A DNA stretch of 18,432 bases from NCBI GenBank assembly GCA_947588865.1, contig CANPYQ010000015.1, positions 1 through 18,432 on the forward strand, given 5' to 3'. Source of the DNA: an uncultured Bacilli bacterium. GTDB lineage: Bacteria; Bacillota_I; Bacilli_A; RF39; UBA660. The notes beneath the pieces were generated by a model. The model did not search any database, was not told the DNA's origin, and saw only the letters and a list, made by a program, of their open reading frames with translations. Each line of letters begins with the position of its first letter. Position 1 is the first letter of the stretch. This document shows, one piece after another, positions 6,080 to 13,124 of the stretch. The position numbers and the translations under genes were made by a program.

Positions 6080-7777
6080 ATGGAAGAAAATAATTTTAAT
6101 CAAAACAATATTGAAACGAGTAATTTAAACCAAAAAGAATTAAATACAAATAAAAGTGAAAGCAAGGTTGAAAATAGTAATTTAAATGAAGTAAACAAAA
6201 ACAACAATAATCATAAGCATTCTAAAAATATATTAATTACTAGTTTAATACTTATAGTTTTAGTAGCTTTAATAATATTAGTTGTTTTTATTACTAAACC
6301 AAAAAAAGAAAGTAAAAAAACGACTCAATCAGTTAAAAAGACAAGTTATACGATCAAAGGAAATTCTTTAGGGGATTTTGACTTGTATTTCTTAAAAGAA
6401 GAAAATAATGAAGAAAATAAAGTATATAGCCCACTTTCAATAAAATATGCATTAGGAATGTTAGAAGAGGGTGCGAGTGAGAAAGCAAAAGAAGAAATAT
6501 CAAATATCATAGGAACTTACGATGTTAAAAAATATCCAAATAGTGAGAATATGTCTTTTGCAAATGCAATATTTATTAAAAATGCATATAAGAATTCAAT
6601 AAAACAAGATTATATTAATATTTTAACTGATAAATTTAATGCAGAATTATCTTATGATTCTTTTGATACACCAGATAATTTGAATTCTTGGGTAGGAGAC
6701 AAAACTCTTGGACTTATAAATAATTTATTTGATGATATATCTAGTGAAGATTTAATTTTAATTAATGCACTTGCAATAGATATGGAATGGGAAGAAAAAT
6801 TTATATTGTATCCAGGCGTTGGAGTTTATGCTTATTTTCCACATGAGAAATTTAGTTGGGTAGCAGATAGAAGTATTAAAAAAGGGAACTTTAAAAATGT
6901 AGATGAAGATATATCAGGTATGGAGATAGCAGCTTCCTTAAACAATTATAATGTAGTAAATGAAATAGGCGAAGATGAAATAAGAAAAACAGTTAAAGAG
7001 GCATTTTTAGAGTATTTAGCTGAACACCCTTATGAAAAAGTATCTGATTATGTATATGATGATACTACTGGGCTTAGTACTGATGAAATTATGGATAAAT
7101 ATTTAGATAAATATATCGAAGATATAAATTCGAATTATAAAAAGAAGGATAAAACTACTGAATTTTCATTATATACAGATGATAATGTAAAAGTATTTGC
7201 TAAAGATTTAAAAGAGTATGATGGTATAACTTTACAGTATGTAGGTATTATGCCAACAAATGTGGATTTAAATACTTATATTAAAAATACGAGTTCATCT
7301 GATATAAATAAAATTATAAATAATTTAAAAGAACTTAAACCTGAAAATTTTAAAGAAGGGGTAGTTACTAAAATTACTGGATATATTCCAAAATTTAAAA
7401 TGGAATATAATTTAAATTTAATGGAAGATCTAAAAAAACTTGGAATAAAAGAAATATTTACTCCAAATAGTTCAAGTTTATTAGGCATTTCAAGCGATCC
7501 TTCATTATATATTAATAAGACTATTCATAAAGCTAATATAGAATTTACACAAGACGGTATAAAAGCTGCAGCTGCAACAATGAGTGGCGGTGCTGGTGCA
7601 GGTGAGAGATTTGATTATTTATATGAAGTACCAGTTGAAGAAATAGATTTAACTTTTGATAAACCATATATGTATATAATAATGGATAAGGATAGTAAGG
7701 AAGTTTGGTTTACAGGAACAGTGTATAATCCATTACTTTATTCATTAGATGATAGTAAAGATTTTCTACTTTATTAA
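6080..7777 (+). CDS. Membrane-anchored serpin-family protease inhibitor
   Basis: Serpins trap target proteases by a suicide conformational change. The 565-residue product has an Asn/Lys/Glu-rich cytoplasmic head (1-50), one transmembrane helix (about 51-72), a linker and an extracellular serpin domain (about 96-551). Serpin hallmarks are VYSPLSIKYALGMLEEGAS (115-133), NALAIDMEWEEKF (229-241), INKTIHKANIEFTQDG (478-493), the reactive-loop hinge GIKAAAAT (493-500) and the C-terminal DKPYMYIIMDK followed by VWFTGTVYNP. The start is ATG at 6080, preceded by AAAGGAGG. At about 450 residues the domain exceeds the usual 370-400; roughly 245-365 looks like an acidic, Tyr-rich insertion. The loop after the hinge is SGGAGAGERF. 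Whether it inhibits a self, microbial or host protease is unknown, but bacterial serpins are documented in gut bacteria such as Bifidobacterium. Confidence 0.88.
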   Translation: MEENNFNQNNIETSNLNQKELNTNKSESKVENSNLNEVNKNNNNHKHSKNILITSLILIVLVALIILVVFITKPKKESKKTTQSVKKTSYTIKGNSLGDFDLYFLKEENNEENKVYSPLSIKYALGMLEEGASEKAKEEISNIIGTYDVKKYPNSENMSFANAIFIKNAYKNSIKQDYINILTDKFNAELSYDSFDTPDNLNSWVGDKTLGLINNLFDDISSEDLILINALAIDMEWEEKFILYPGVGVYAYFPHEKFSWVADRSIKKGNFKNVDEDISGMEIAASLNNYNVVNEIGEDEIRKTVKEAFLEYLAEHPYEKVSDYVYDDTTGLSTDEIMDKYLDKYIEDINSNYKKKDKTTEFSLYTDDNVKVFAKDLKEYDGITLQYVGIMPTNVDLNTYIKNTSSSDINKIINNLKELKPENFKEGVVTKITGYIPKFKMEYNLNLMEDLKKLGIKEIFTPNSSSLLGISSDPSLYINKTIHKANIEFTQDGIKAAAATMSGGAGAGERFDYLYEVPVEEIDLTFDKPYMYIIMDKDSKEVWFTGTVYNPLLYSLDDSKDFLLY

Positions 7778-7808
7778 GAATTTATTAAAGAAAAATTTTA
7801 TAATTGAT

Positions 7809-7840
7809 AAAAAAATTAGAACATTAAGTTCTATTTTTTT
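7809..7840. terminator. Bidirectional terminator between serpin and binding-protein genes
   Basis: TAGAAC (7817-7822) pairs with GTTCTA (7828-7833) around a five-base loop, flanked by a run of A on the left and seven T on the right. It therefore works for both convergent genes and includes the stop codon of the minus-strand gene. Confidence 0.75.
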
Positions 7841-8829
7841 GAATAATTATTATTTACTAAATCTTCATACGAAACATATTGATCAAGTTCATTTGAATTC
7901 ATCATTATATCTTGTACTCTTTTAAATCCTTCTTCGGAAATATAAGTTGTATTATACCAAGAATCGTTTTCTCTATACCTTTTTACAACTTCTACTAAAT
8001 CATTTAAAGATGTATCAGGAAAGTAATCTTGGATCACTTTAGCAACTTCTTCATCAGTATGATTAAAAGTATAATCAAGCCCTTTTTGGATTGCTTTAGT
8101 AAATCCTTCAGCTATATTGGCATTATTATCTAAATAACTTTTTTTAGACATGAATGTTGTATATGGAACTTCTCCACCAATTTCACCTAGTGAAGCGACA
8201 ACATATCCATTTCCTTCTTTTTCAAGTTGCAAACCAGTTGGTTCAAATGCAGTTACATAATCTCCAGTACCACCTATAAATGCACCAGTCATAGATGCAA
8301 AAGCTATAGATGTGTCAAAATTTAAATCATCTAGAGATATTCCATTTTGATTTAATGTATATGCAAGCGTCATGGCAGGCATACCCCCTTGTCTACCTGC
8401 TATTATATGGCTACCTTTTAAATCACTTAAATTAAATTCTTTATCTTCTCTTCCAATTATAAAACTTCCATCTCGTTTAGTAAGCCCAGCAAAGTTTATA
8501 AGGTAATCAGTTGCTCCTCCTTTATAAATGTATATAGATTGTTCACTCCCACAGAATCCAATTTCAGCATCACCACTTATTACTGCTGCAGCTACAGCAT
8601 CAGCGCCACTTGTAAGTACTATTTCAACATCAAGACCTTCTTCTTCAAAATATCCGAGTGAATCTGCAGCATACATTGGTGCATAGAAGATACTGTGAGC
8701 AACTTCAGCAACTGTTATATCAGTAAGCTCTTTTTTATTAGATTTACCAGTATCCTTGTCATAAAAGATTCCAATAGCTACCAACACAATAATAAGTAAA
8801 GCTACTAGAGTAATTATAGTTTTTTTCAA
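7831..8829 (-). CDS. ABC importer substrate-binding protein, NMT1/THI5-like (SsuA/ThiY class)
   Basis: This 332-residue extracytoplasmic receptor is of the NMT1/THI5-like/SsuA group. It has an N-terminal hydrophobic segment (5-23), then the domain start ITVAEVAHSIFYAPMYAAD (38-56), LGYFEEEGLDVEI (58-70), AAAVISGDAEIGFCGSEQS (80-98) and GRQGGMPAMTLAYTL. No Cys follows the hydrophobic segment, so it is probably held by an uncleaved membrane anchor instead of lipid. The start is TTG at 8829 with AGGAG 8-9 bases upstream; no in-frame ATG is better placed. It is the likely partner of the ATPase/permease 6 kb away on the same strand. Family members bind aminopyrimidine thiamine precursors, sulfonates, nitrate or others, and the ligand cannot be assigned. 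If the permease is broken, this receptor may be stranded. Confidence 0.85.
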   Translation of the reverse strand: MKKTIITLVALLIIVLVAIGIFYDKDTGKSNKKELTDITVAEVAHSIFYAPMYAADSLGYFEEEGLDVEIVLTSGADAVAAAVISGDAEIGFCGSEQSIYIYKGGATDYLINFAGLTKRDGSFIIGREDKEFNLSDLKGSHIIAGRQGGMPAMTLAYTLNQNGISLDDLNFDTSIAFASMTGAFIGGTGDYVTAFEPTGLQLEKEGNGYVVASLGEIGGEVPYTTFMSKKSYLDNNANIAEGFTKAIQKGLDYTFNHTDEEVAKVIQDYFPDTSLNDLVEVVKRYRENDSWYNTTYISEEGFKRVQDIMMNSNELDQYVSYEDLVNNNYSKK

Positions 8830-8856
8830 ATAAATTCTCCTCTCTAATTCATGAGT

Positions 8857-8885
8857 ATTATATTCATTTGAATAAATTTAGTTAA
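8857..8885 (-). promoter_or_regulatory. Promoter of the substrate-binding protein gene
   Basis: On the minus strand TTAACT (8880-8885), a 17-base spacer and a perfect TATAAT (8857-8862) would start transcription near 8850, about 20 bases before the TTG start codon. It lies back to back with the pcrA promoter. Confidence 0.6.
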
Positions 8886-8900
8886 TATTTTAAAAAAATA

Positions 8901-8929
8901 TTGAAAGGCAAACTATTGTTTGATATAAT
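8901..8929 (+). promoter_or_regulatory. Promoter of pcrA with extended -10
   Basis: TTGAAA (8901-8906), a 17-base spacer and TATAAT (8924-8929) with TG at 8921-8922 form a near-consensus promoter. The predicted start near 8936 falls on the AGGAG ribosome site, giving a 5' leader of only about 13 bases. Confidence 0.75.
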
Positions 8930-8948
8930 TTTTATAGGAGTAGATTAT

Positions 8949-11045
8949 ATGAATTTAAATGGTTTAAATGAAGAACAAAAAAAAGCTGTATTAACTACAG
9001 ATGGACCTATGATTATACTTGCGGGAGCTGGTAGTGGTAAAACTAGAGTATTAACAACTAAGATAGCATATTTAATAGAAGAAAAAAATATTGATCCAAG
9101 TAATATACTTGCTATAACATTTACAAATAAAGCTGCAAGCGAAATGAAAAGCAGGGTGGAGTCAATGCTTGGAATTAGTTCAAAATATATGCAGATATCA
9201 ACATTTCATTCTTTTGGATTATCAGTAATTAAAAGACATTATGGCATTCTAGGCTATAAGTCAAATTTTACAATAATAGATTCAGACGACTCATTATCTA
9301 CTATAAAACGGATATTAAAAGATATGAATCTGGATCCTAAATTTTATAATCCAAAGACTATAAGAAATAAAATAAGTAGTGCGAAAAATGAACTTATGTT
9401 GCCAGATGATTTAGATAAATTTACAAATAATGAAATTGATGAGGTAACAGTTAGTGTATATAGAGAATATCAAAAGAAGCTTAAAGTAAATAATAGTTTA
9501 GACTTTGATGACTTACTTATGCTTCCTATAATTTTATTTAAAGAGAATAAAGAAATATTGAAATATTATCAGGAGAGATTTAAATACATATTAATTGATG
9601 AATACCAAGACACAAACGAAGTACAGTATATACTTACGAAAATGCTGTCAGCTAAGTATAAAAATATATGTGTAGTAGGGGATCCAGATCAAAGTATATA
9701 TGGTTTTAGGGGCTCTAACTATAGAAATATTTTGAATTTTGAAAAGGATTATAAGGATACTAAAATAATATTATTAGAACAAAATTATCGTTCGACTAAG
9801 AATATATTAGGAGCTGCAAATGATATAATAAAAAATAATAAAAATAGAAAAGAAAAAACTCTTTGGACTGATAATGATGATGGTAATAAGATTAAGTATA
9901 AGAGATGTGATGATGAGAAAGATGAGGCATGTTATGTTGTTTCGTGTATAAAAGAATTGATACATAATAATGTTCCTTTAGAAGAAATATCAGTTTTGTA
10001 TAGAACAAATGCACAATCCAGAAATATAGAAGAAGCTTTTTTAAAGGAAAATATTCCATATAAGGTTGTAGGTAGTTTTTACTTTTATAATAGAAAAGAA
10101 ATTAAGGATTTAATTTGTTATTTAAAACTTATATATAATACAAGCGATGATATAAGTTTAAATAGAATTATTAATATTCCAAAGAGAGGTATTGGACTTA
10201 AAACTATGGAAAATTTGACTACAAAAGCTAATATATTAAATGAAAGCATATTTAATACTATAGAAAGTGGTAAAGAGTTAGAGTTCAAAAAGTTAATATT
10301 AGAACTCCGAGATTTAAGTGAAGATTTATCTTTAACAGAGTTAGTTGATTTAATACTCGATAAAACTGGTATTAGAAAAGAGTTAGAAATGGAAGATACT
10401 ATAGAATCCCAAGGAAGACTTGAAAATCTAGAGGAATTTAAATCAATTACAAAAAACTTTGAAAATACTTATGGTGTTGTATCCTTATCAGAATTTCTAG
10501 ACGAAATAAGTTTAGTGTCAGATGTTGAAGAACATAAAAATACCACAGATGTAGTAACTTTAATGACAGTTCATTCGGCAAAAGGACTTGAATTTGATAA
10601 TGTTTTTATAGTTGGACTAGAGGAGGGTATCTTTCCACATTCAATGTGTTTGTATAGCCCAAATGAAATAGAAGAAGAAAGACGGCTTTGTTATGTTGCA
10701 GTAACTAGGGCAAGAAAAAATTTAACTATAATAAACGCTAAAAAGAGACTTCTTTATGGTCAAGATAACTACAATCCTCCTAGTAGATTCGTAGCGGAAA
10801 TTAGTGATAATTACTTAGATAAAGAAGAAATTAGAAAAAATATATTACAAAGAGGAAGTATAAGGAATAAAACAATTATTGACGTTAATCAAGAGTATAG
10901 TGTTGGTGAAAAAATAAAACATAATGAATTTGGTGAAGGCATAATAGTAACAATTGATAAGTCAATACTTACCATAGCTTTCCCACATCCTTATGGAATA
11001 AAAAAAATAATGAAAGGTCATAGGAGTATAAAAAAATCTGATTAG
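8949..11045 (+). CDS. pcrA: ATP-dependent 3'-5' DNA helicase PcrA/UvrD family
   Basis: PcrA is a superfamily 1A helicase that unwinds DNA in repair and plasmid replication and removes RecA from DNA. The 698-residue protein begins LNGLNEEQKKAV (Q motif region) and carries Walker A GAGSGKT (26-32), motif II LIDEYQDT (215-222), motif III GDPDQSIYGFRG (244-255), motif IV LEQNYRST (276-283), TLMTVHSAKGLEFDNVFI, and motif VI YVAVTRARKNL. The C-terminal tail (YSVGEKIKHNEFGEG) is the small Tudor-like domain typical of Gram-positive PcrA. The start is ATG at 8949 after AGGAG; the open frame extends upstream but only into the promoter. The usual Firmicute neighbour ligA is absent here. It is monocistronic by its own promoter, and no strong terminator is seen before the next promoter. 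Confidence 0.95.
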   Translation: MNLNGLNEEQKKAVLTTDGPMIILAGAGSGKTRVLTTKIAYLIEEKNIDPSNILAITFTNKAASEMKSRVESMLGISSKYMQISTFHSFGLSVIKRHYGILGYKSNFTIIDSDDSLSTIKRILKDMNLDPKFYNPKTIRNKISSAKNELMLPDDLDKFTNNEIDEVTVSVYREYQKKLKVNNSLDFDDLLMLPIILFKENKEILKYYQERFKYILIDEYQDTNEVQYILTKMLSAKYKNICVVGDPDQSIYGFRGSNYRNILNFEKDYKDTKIILLEQNYRSTKNILGAANDIIKNNKNRKEKTLWTDNDDGNKIKYKRCDDEKDEACYVVSCIKELIHNNVPLEEISVLYRTNAQSRNIEEAFLKENIPYKVVGSFYFYNRKEIKDLICYLKLIYNTSDDISLNRIINIPKRGIGLKTMENLTTKANILNESIFNTIESGKELEFKKLILELRDLSEDLSLTELVDLILDKTGIRKELEMEDTIESQGRLENLEEFKSITKNFENTYGVVSLSEFLDEISLVSDVEEHKNTTDVVTLMTVHSAKGLEFDNVFIVGLEEGIFPHSMCLYSPNEIEEERRLCYVAVTRARKNLTIINAKKRLLYGQDNYNPPSRFVAEISDNYLDKEEIRKNILQRGSIRNKTIIDVNQEYSVGEKIKHNEFGEGIIVTIDKSILTIAFPHPYGIKKIMKGHRSIKKSD

Positions 11046-11072
11046 TAATAAATAAAATTATATTATATAATC

Positions 11073-11101
11073 TTGAAAATTTTTGCTATTTATAGTATAT
11101 T
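11073..11101 (+). promoter_or_regulatory. Promoter of the small coiled-coil gene pair
   Basis: TTGAAA (11073-11078), a 17-base spacer and TATATT (11096-11101) place the transcription start near 11108. This rules out the upstream in-frame TTG at 11073 and supports the ATG at 11127. Confidence 0.6.
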
Positions 11102-11126
11102 TATTATATTAGGTAGGCGATGTGAG

Positions 11127-11504
11127 ATGAATTTGATAAGCGATAAAAATCTTCAGGAATTGATTGAGAAAAAAAGAATATTACAAGCAAGATTAAGTGA
11201 TTTATTAAATACTAATTATACTAAAGATGATATAAATGCTCTTACATCTGAAATTAGATATATAGATGATAAAATTGGAAAAATGGTAGGAAGAAATGAA
11301 CAAGAGAGGTTAGAACATATAAAGAATAGGAAATCAGGAAGAACTGAGATAAATATTAGAAGATTTAATGAATTAAATAACAAAATAAGAAAAATAAGTC
11401 AAATGAATGTAGCTACTAAAAGATTTTTAAACGTTATTGATCACATCAATAATTTTAAATATGAACAACAGTATACAGATGTCCTAGCAAAGGTAAAAAT
11501 TTGA
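11127..11504 (+). CDS. Small charged helical protein of unknown function
   Basis: I do not recognise this 125-residue protein. It is almost entirely predicted helix, rich in Lys, Glu, Asn, Ile and Arg. A heptad-like first half (LIEKKRILQARLSDLL and INALTSEIRYIDDKI) suggests a short antiparallel coiled coil. A basic middle part (KNRKSGRTEINIRRF) could contact nucleic acid; that is only a guess. There is no signal peptide, membrane segment or cysteine. The start is ATG at 11127, with AGG at 11115-11117. It is co-transcribed with the next gene, whose ATG lies one base after this TGA stop, and the pair is closed by a terminator, so they probably work together. Confidence 0.7.
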   Translation: MNLISDKNLQELIEKKRILQARLSDLLNTNYTKDDINALTSEIRYIDDKIGKMVGRNEQERLEHIKNRKSGRTEINIRRFNELNNKIRKISQMNVATKRFLNVIDHINNFKYEQQYTDVLAKVKI

Positions 11505-11505
11505 T

Positions 11506-11808
11506 ATGGAAATAGAAAAAGAAGCTTTTTCAGAACTTATTGAGTATTATAAACTTTTGCCTTTAAGAAATAAAAGAATGGAGATAATAAATCAAATTGA
11601 GCAAATAATTTCTAATTATTCTAAAATGTGTGCAAAGTTAGGAATAATTCCTAATATACTTCTTAATAAAGAAATGCTTAATATAAATAGAGAAGATTTA
11701 GATGAAGAGGAATTTCTTCAAGCATTATATGCCTATTTAAATGCAGTTGGAGATATAAGTGGACAGTTTATAAATATAATGAGTGATATGCTTGAAAATA
11801 AAAACTAA
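11506..11808 (+). CDS. Small acidic helical protein of unknown function
   Basis: This is an unrecognised 100-residue protein, predicted all-helical and rather acidic, with a hydrophobic-patterned core (ELIEYYKLLPL and EEFLQALYAYLNAVGDISG). No cysteine pair, signal peptide or membrane helix is present (one Cys in KMCAKLG). The ATG begins one base after the stop of the upstream gene and has only a weak, distant AGG (11491-11493), so translation is probably coupled. The basic-then-acidic pairing of two tiny co-transcribed helical proteins suggests a heterodimer, by inference. A toxin-antitoxin pair is conceivable but nothing in the sequences specifically supports it. Confidence 0.7.
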   Translation: MEIEKEAFSELIEYYKLLPLRNKRMEIINQIEQIISNYSKMCAKLGIIPNILLNKEMLNINREDLDEEEFLQALYAYLNAVGDISGQFINIMSDMLENKN

Positions 11809-11836
11809 AAACGTATTCAAATTGTTACGTTTTTTT
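11807..11836 (+). terminator. Intrinsic terminator after the small gene pair
   Basis: AAAAACGTA (11807-11815) pairs with TACGTTTTT (11826-11834) around a 10-base loop, ending in a T run to 11836. It overlaps the promoter of the next gene. Confidence 0.8.
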
Positions 11837-11844
11837 GATATACT
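11816..11844 (+). promoter_or_regulatory. Candidate extended -10 promoter of nfo
   Basis: TATACT (11839-11844) is preceded by TG (11836-11837), giving an extended -10. The -35 is weak (TTCAAA, 11816-11821) and lies in the loop of the preceding terminator. Transcription would start near 11851, about 11 bases before ATG. Confidence 0.5.
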
Positions 11845-11861
11845 TAGTATAGGTGGTTTAA

Positions 11862-12734
11862 ATGGAATTAATAATAGGCTCACATGTATCTTTTACTAAA
11901 GATGAACAACTATTAGGAAGTGTAAAAGAAACATTATCGTATAATGCTAATACATTTATGTTCTATACTGGTGCTCCTCAAAATACTAAAAGAGCTTCAA
12001 TAGATGAAAAATTAACAACTCAAGCATTGAAATTAATGAAAGATAATAATATAGATATAAAAAATGTAGTGGTGCATGCTCCATACATAATAAATTTAGC
12101 TAATTCATCTAATTTTGATTTTAATGTCCGATTTTTAAAAGAAGAAATAACAAGAACAGAGAAATTAGGAGTAAAAAAATTAGTTATACATCCTGGAAGT
12201 CATGTAGGGTTCGGTATAGATGTTGGCATACAAAATGTAATTGATTCATTAAATTCTGCAATAAGTGACAACGATGATGTGGTAATATGTTTAGAAACTA
12301 TGGCAGGTAAAGGTACAGAATTAGGAAGAAATTTTGATGAATTAAAACAAATAATAGATGGAATAAAGTTAAAAGATAAAATAGGTGTATGCCTGGATAC
12401 GTGTCATTTAAATGATGCAGGTTATGATTTAAAAAATTTTGCTTCTATTTTAGATGAATTTGACAAGATAATAGGACTTAAATATTTAGAGGTTATACAT
12501 GTAAATGATTCTAAAAATAATTTGGGTTCAAGAAAAGATAGACACGAAAATATAGGCATAGGAACAATAGGATTTGATACACTTATAAATATTATTTATA
12601 ATGACAAAATAAAAGGAGTTCCTAAAATATTAGAAACCCCTTATGTAGGTATCAAAGCCCCATATAAATATGAAATTGAGATGATTAAGAATAAGAAATT
12701 TAATGGGGATTTAATAAATGATATATTAAAATAA
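11862..12734 (+). CDS. nfo: Endonuclease IV (AP endonuclease)
   Basis: Endonuclease IV cleaves the backbone 5' to abasic sites in base-excision repair, using three zinc ions in a TIM barrel. The 290-residue length is normal (about 280-300). All nine metal ligands known from the E. coli enzyme can be placed: His72 (VHAPYIINLA), His110 (LVIHPGSHVG), Glu145 (CLETMAGKG), Asp179 and His182 (GVCLDTCHLNDAGYD), His213 (VIHVNDSKN), Asp226 and His228 (GSRKDRHENIG) and Glu258 (ILETP). The ATG is preceded by AGGTGG. It is probably monocistronic and ends overlapping the convergent DUF2624 gene by nine bases. In Bacillus the nfo homologue yqfS is also next to a DUF2624 gene (yqfT), in the same direction there. 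Confidence 0.96.
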   Translation: MELIIGSHVSFTKDEQLLGSVKETLSYNANTFMFYTGAPQNTKRASIDEKLTTQALKLMKDNNIDIKNVVVHAPYIINLANSSNFDFNVRFLKEEITRTEKLGVKKLVIHPGSHVGFGIDVGIQNVIDSLNSAISDNDDVVICLETMAGKGTELGRNFDELKQIIDGIKLKDKIGVCLDTCHLNDAGYDLKNFASILDEFDKIIGLKYLEVIHVNDSKNNLGSRKDRHENIGIGTIGFDTLINIIYNDKIKGVPKILETPYVGIKAPYKYEIEMIKNKKFNGDLINDILK

Positions 12735-12986
12735 ATATCCTTTATATCTTTTTTTATAATATAGAAATAAATCTTTAATTTTAATAATATTTTTTTCATT
12801 TATATTATTTTTTAATTCTTTTAAGTAAATAGTTTCATCTTGTAATATTTCTTGCCAATGATTTTTCACTAAATTAAGTAAATATTCAAGTTCTGAATTG
12901 CTTAAATAAATATCATTTTTTATCCCAAATTCATTTAATTTTTCTTTTGACAATTGATCAACATAATTCCCGATTAAACTTTTCAT
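12726..12986 (-). CDS. DUF2624-like small protein (YqfT-like)
   Basis: The 86-residue, all-helical protein has no signal peptide or cysteines. Its plan (N-terminal NYVDQLSKEKLNEF, then SNSELEYLLNLVKNHWQEIL and KIKDLFLYYKKRYKGYLF) fits my memory of DUF2624, the Bacillus YqfT family, which is found beside nfo. That neighbourhood match is the main support. GGTG precedes the ATG by about seven bases. The gene is convergent with nfo and their stop codons overlap, so antisense pairing of the two mRNA ends is expected. Function is unknown in the family. Confidence 0.6.
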   Translation of the reverse strand: MKSLIGNYVDQLSKEKLNEFGIKNDIYLSNSELEYLLNLVKNHWQEILQDETIYLKELKNNINEKNIIKIKDLFLYYKKRYKGYLF

Positions 12987-13052
12987 ATATTCACCAATAT
13001 AATATATGATTAAATAATATAATAATGAATAAAATAATAGTAGGTGATTCTA

Positions 13053-13124
13053 ATGACAAAAACAATACATGTTTTGTACTTTTTTCAATTAAATAAAATA
13101 TTAAATGAAGAGAAAAATAAATAA
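13053..13124 (+). CDS. 24-codon leader ORF overlapping the PBP start
   Basis: A short frame beginning MTKTIHVLYFF and ending in TAA at 13124 has a good ribosome site, AGGTG, six bases before its ATG. It overlaps, in another frame, the ATG (13105) of the penicillin-binding protein gene, which has no ribosome site of its own and an in-frame TAA immediately upstream. The likely role is translational coupling, with ribosomes ending at 13124 and restarting 20 bases back. It might also be a non-coding coincidence. Confidence 0.4.
   Translation: MTKTIHVLYFFQLNKILNEEKNK

Noticed and set aside
7276..7488. Minus-strand open frame within the serpin gene
   Set aside because: It is antisense to strong serpin homology and has no ribosome site.
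11127..11808. Toxin-antitoxin module
   Set aside because: Size and coupling fit loosely, but neither protein shows a known toxin or DNA-binding antitoxin pattern, so it is kept as unknown.
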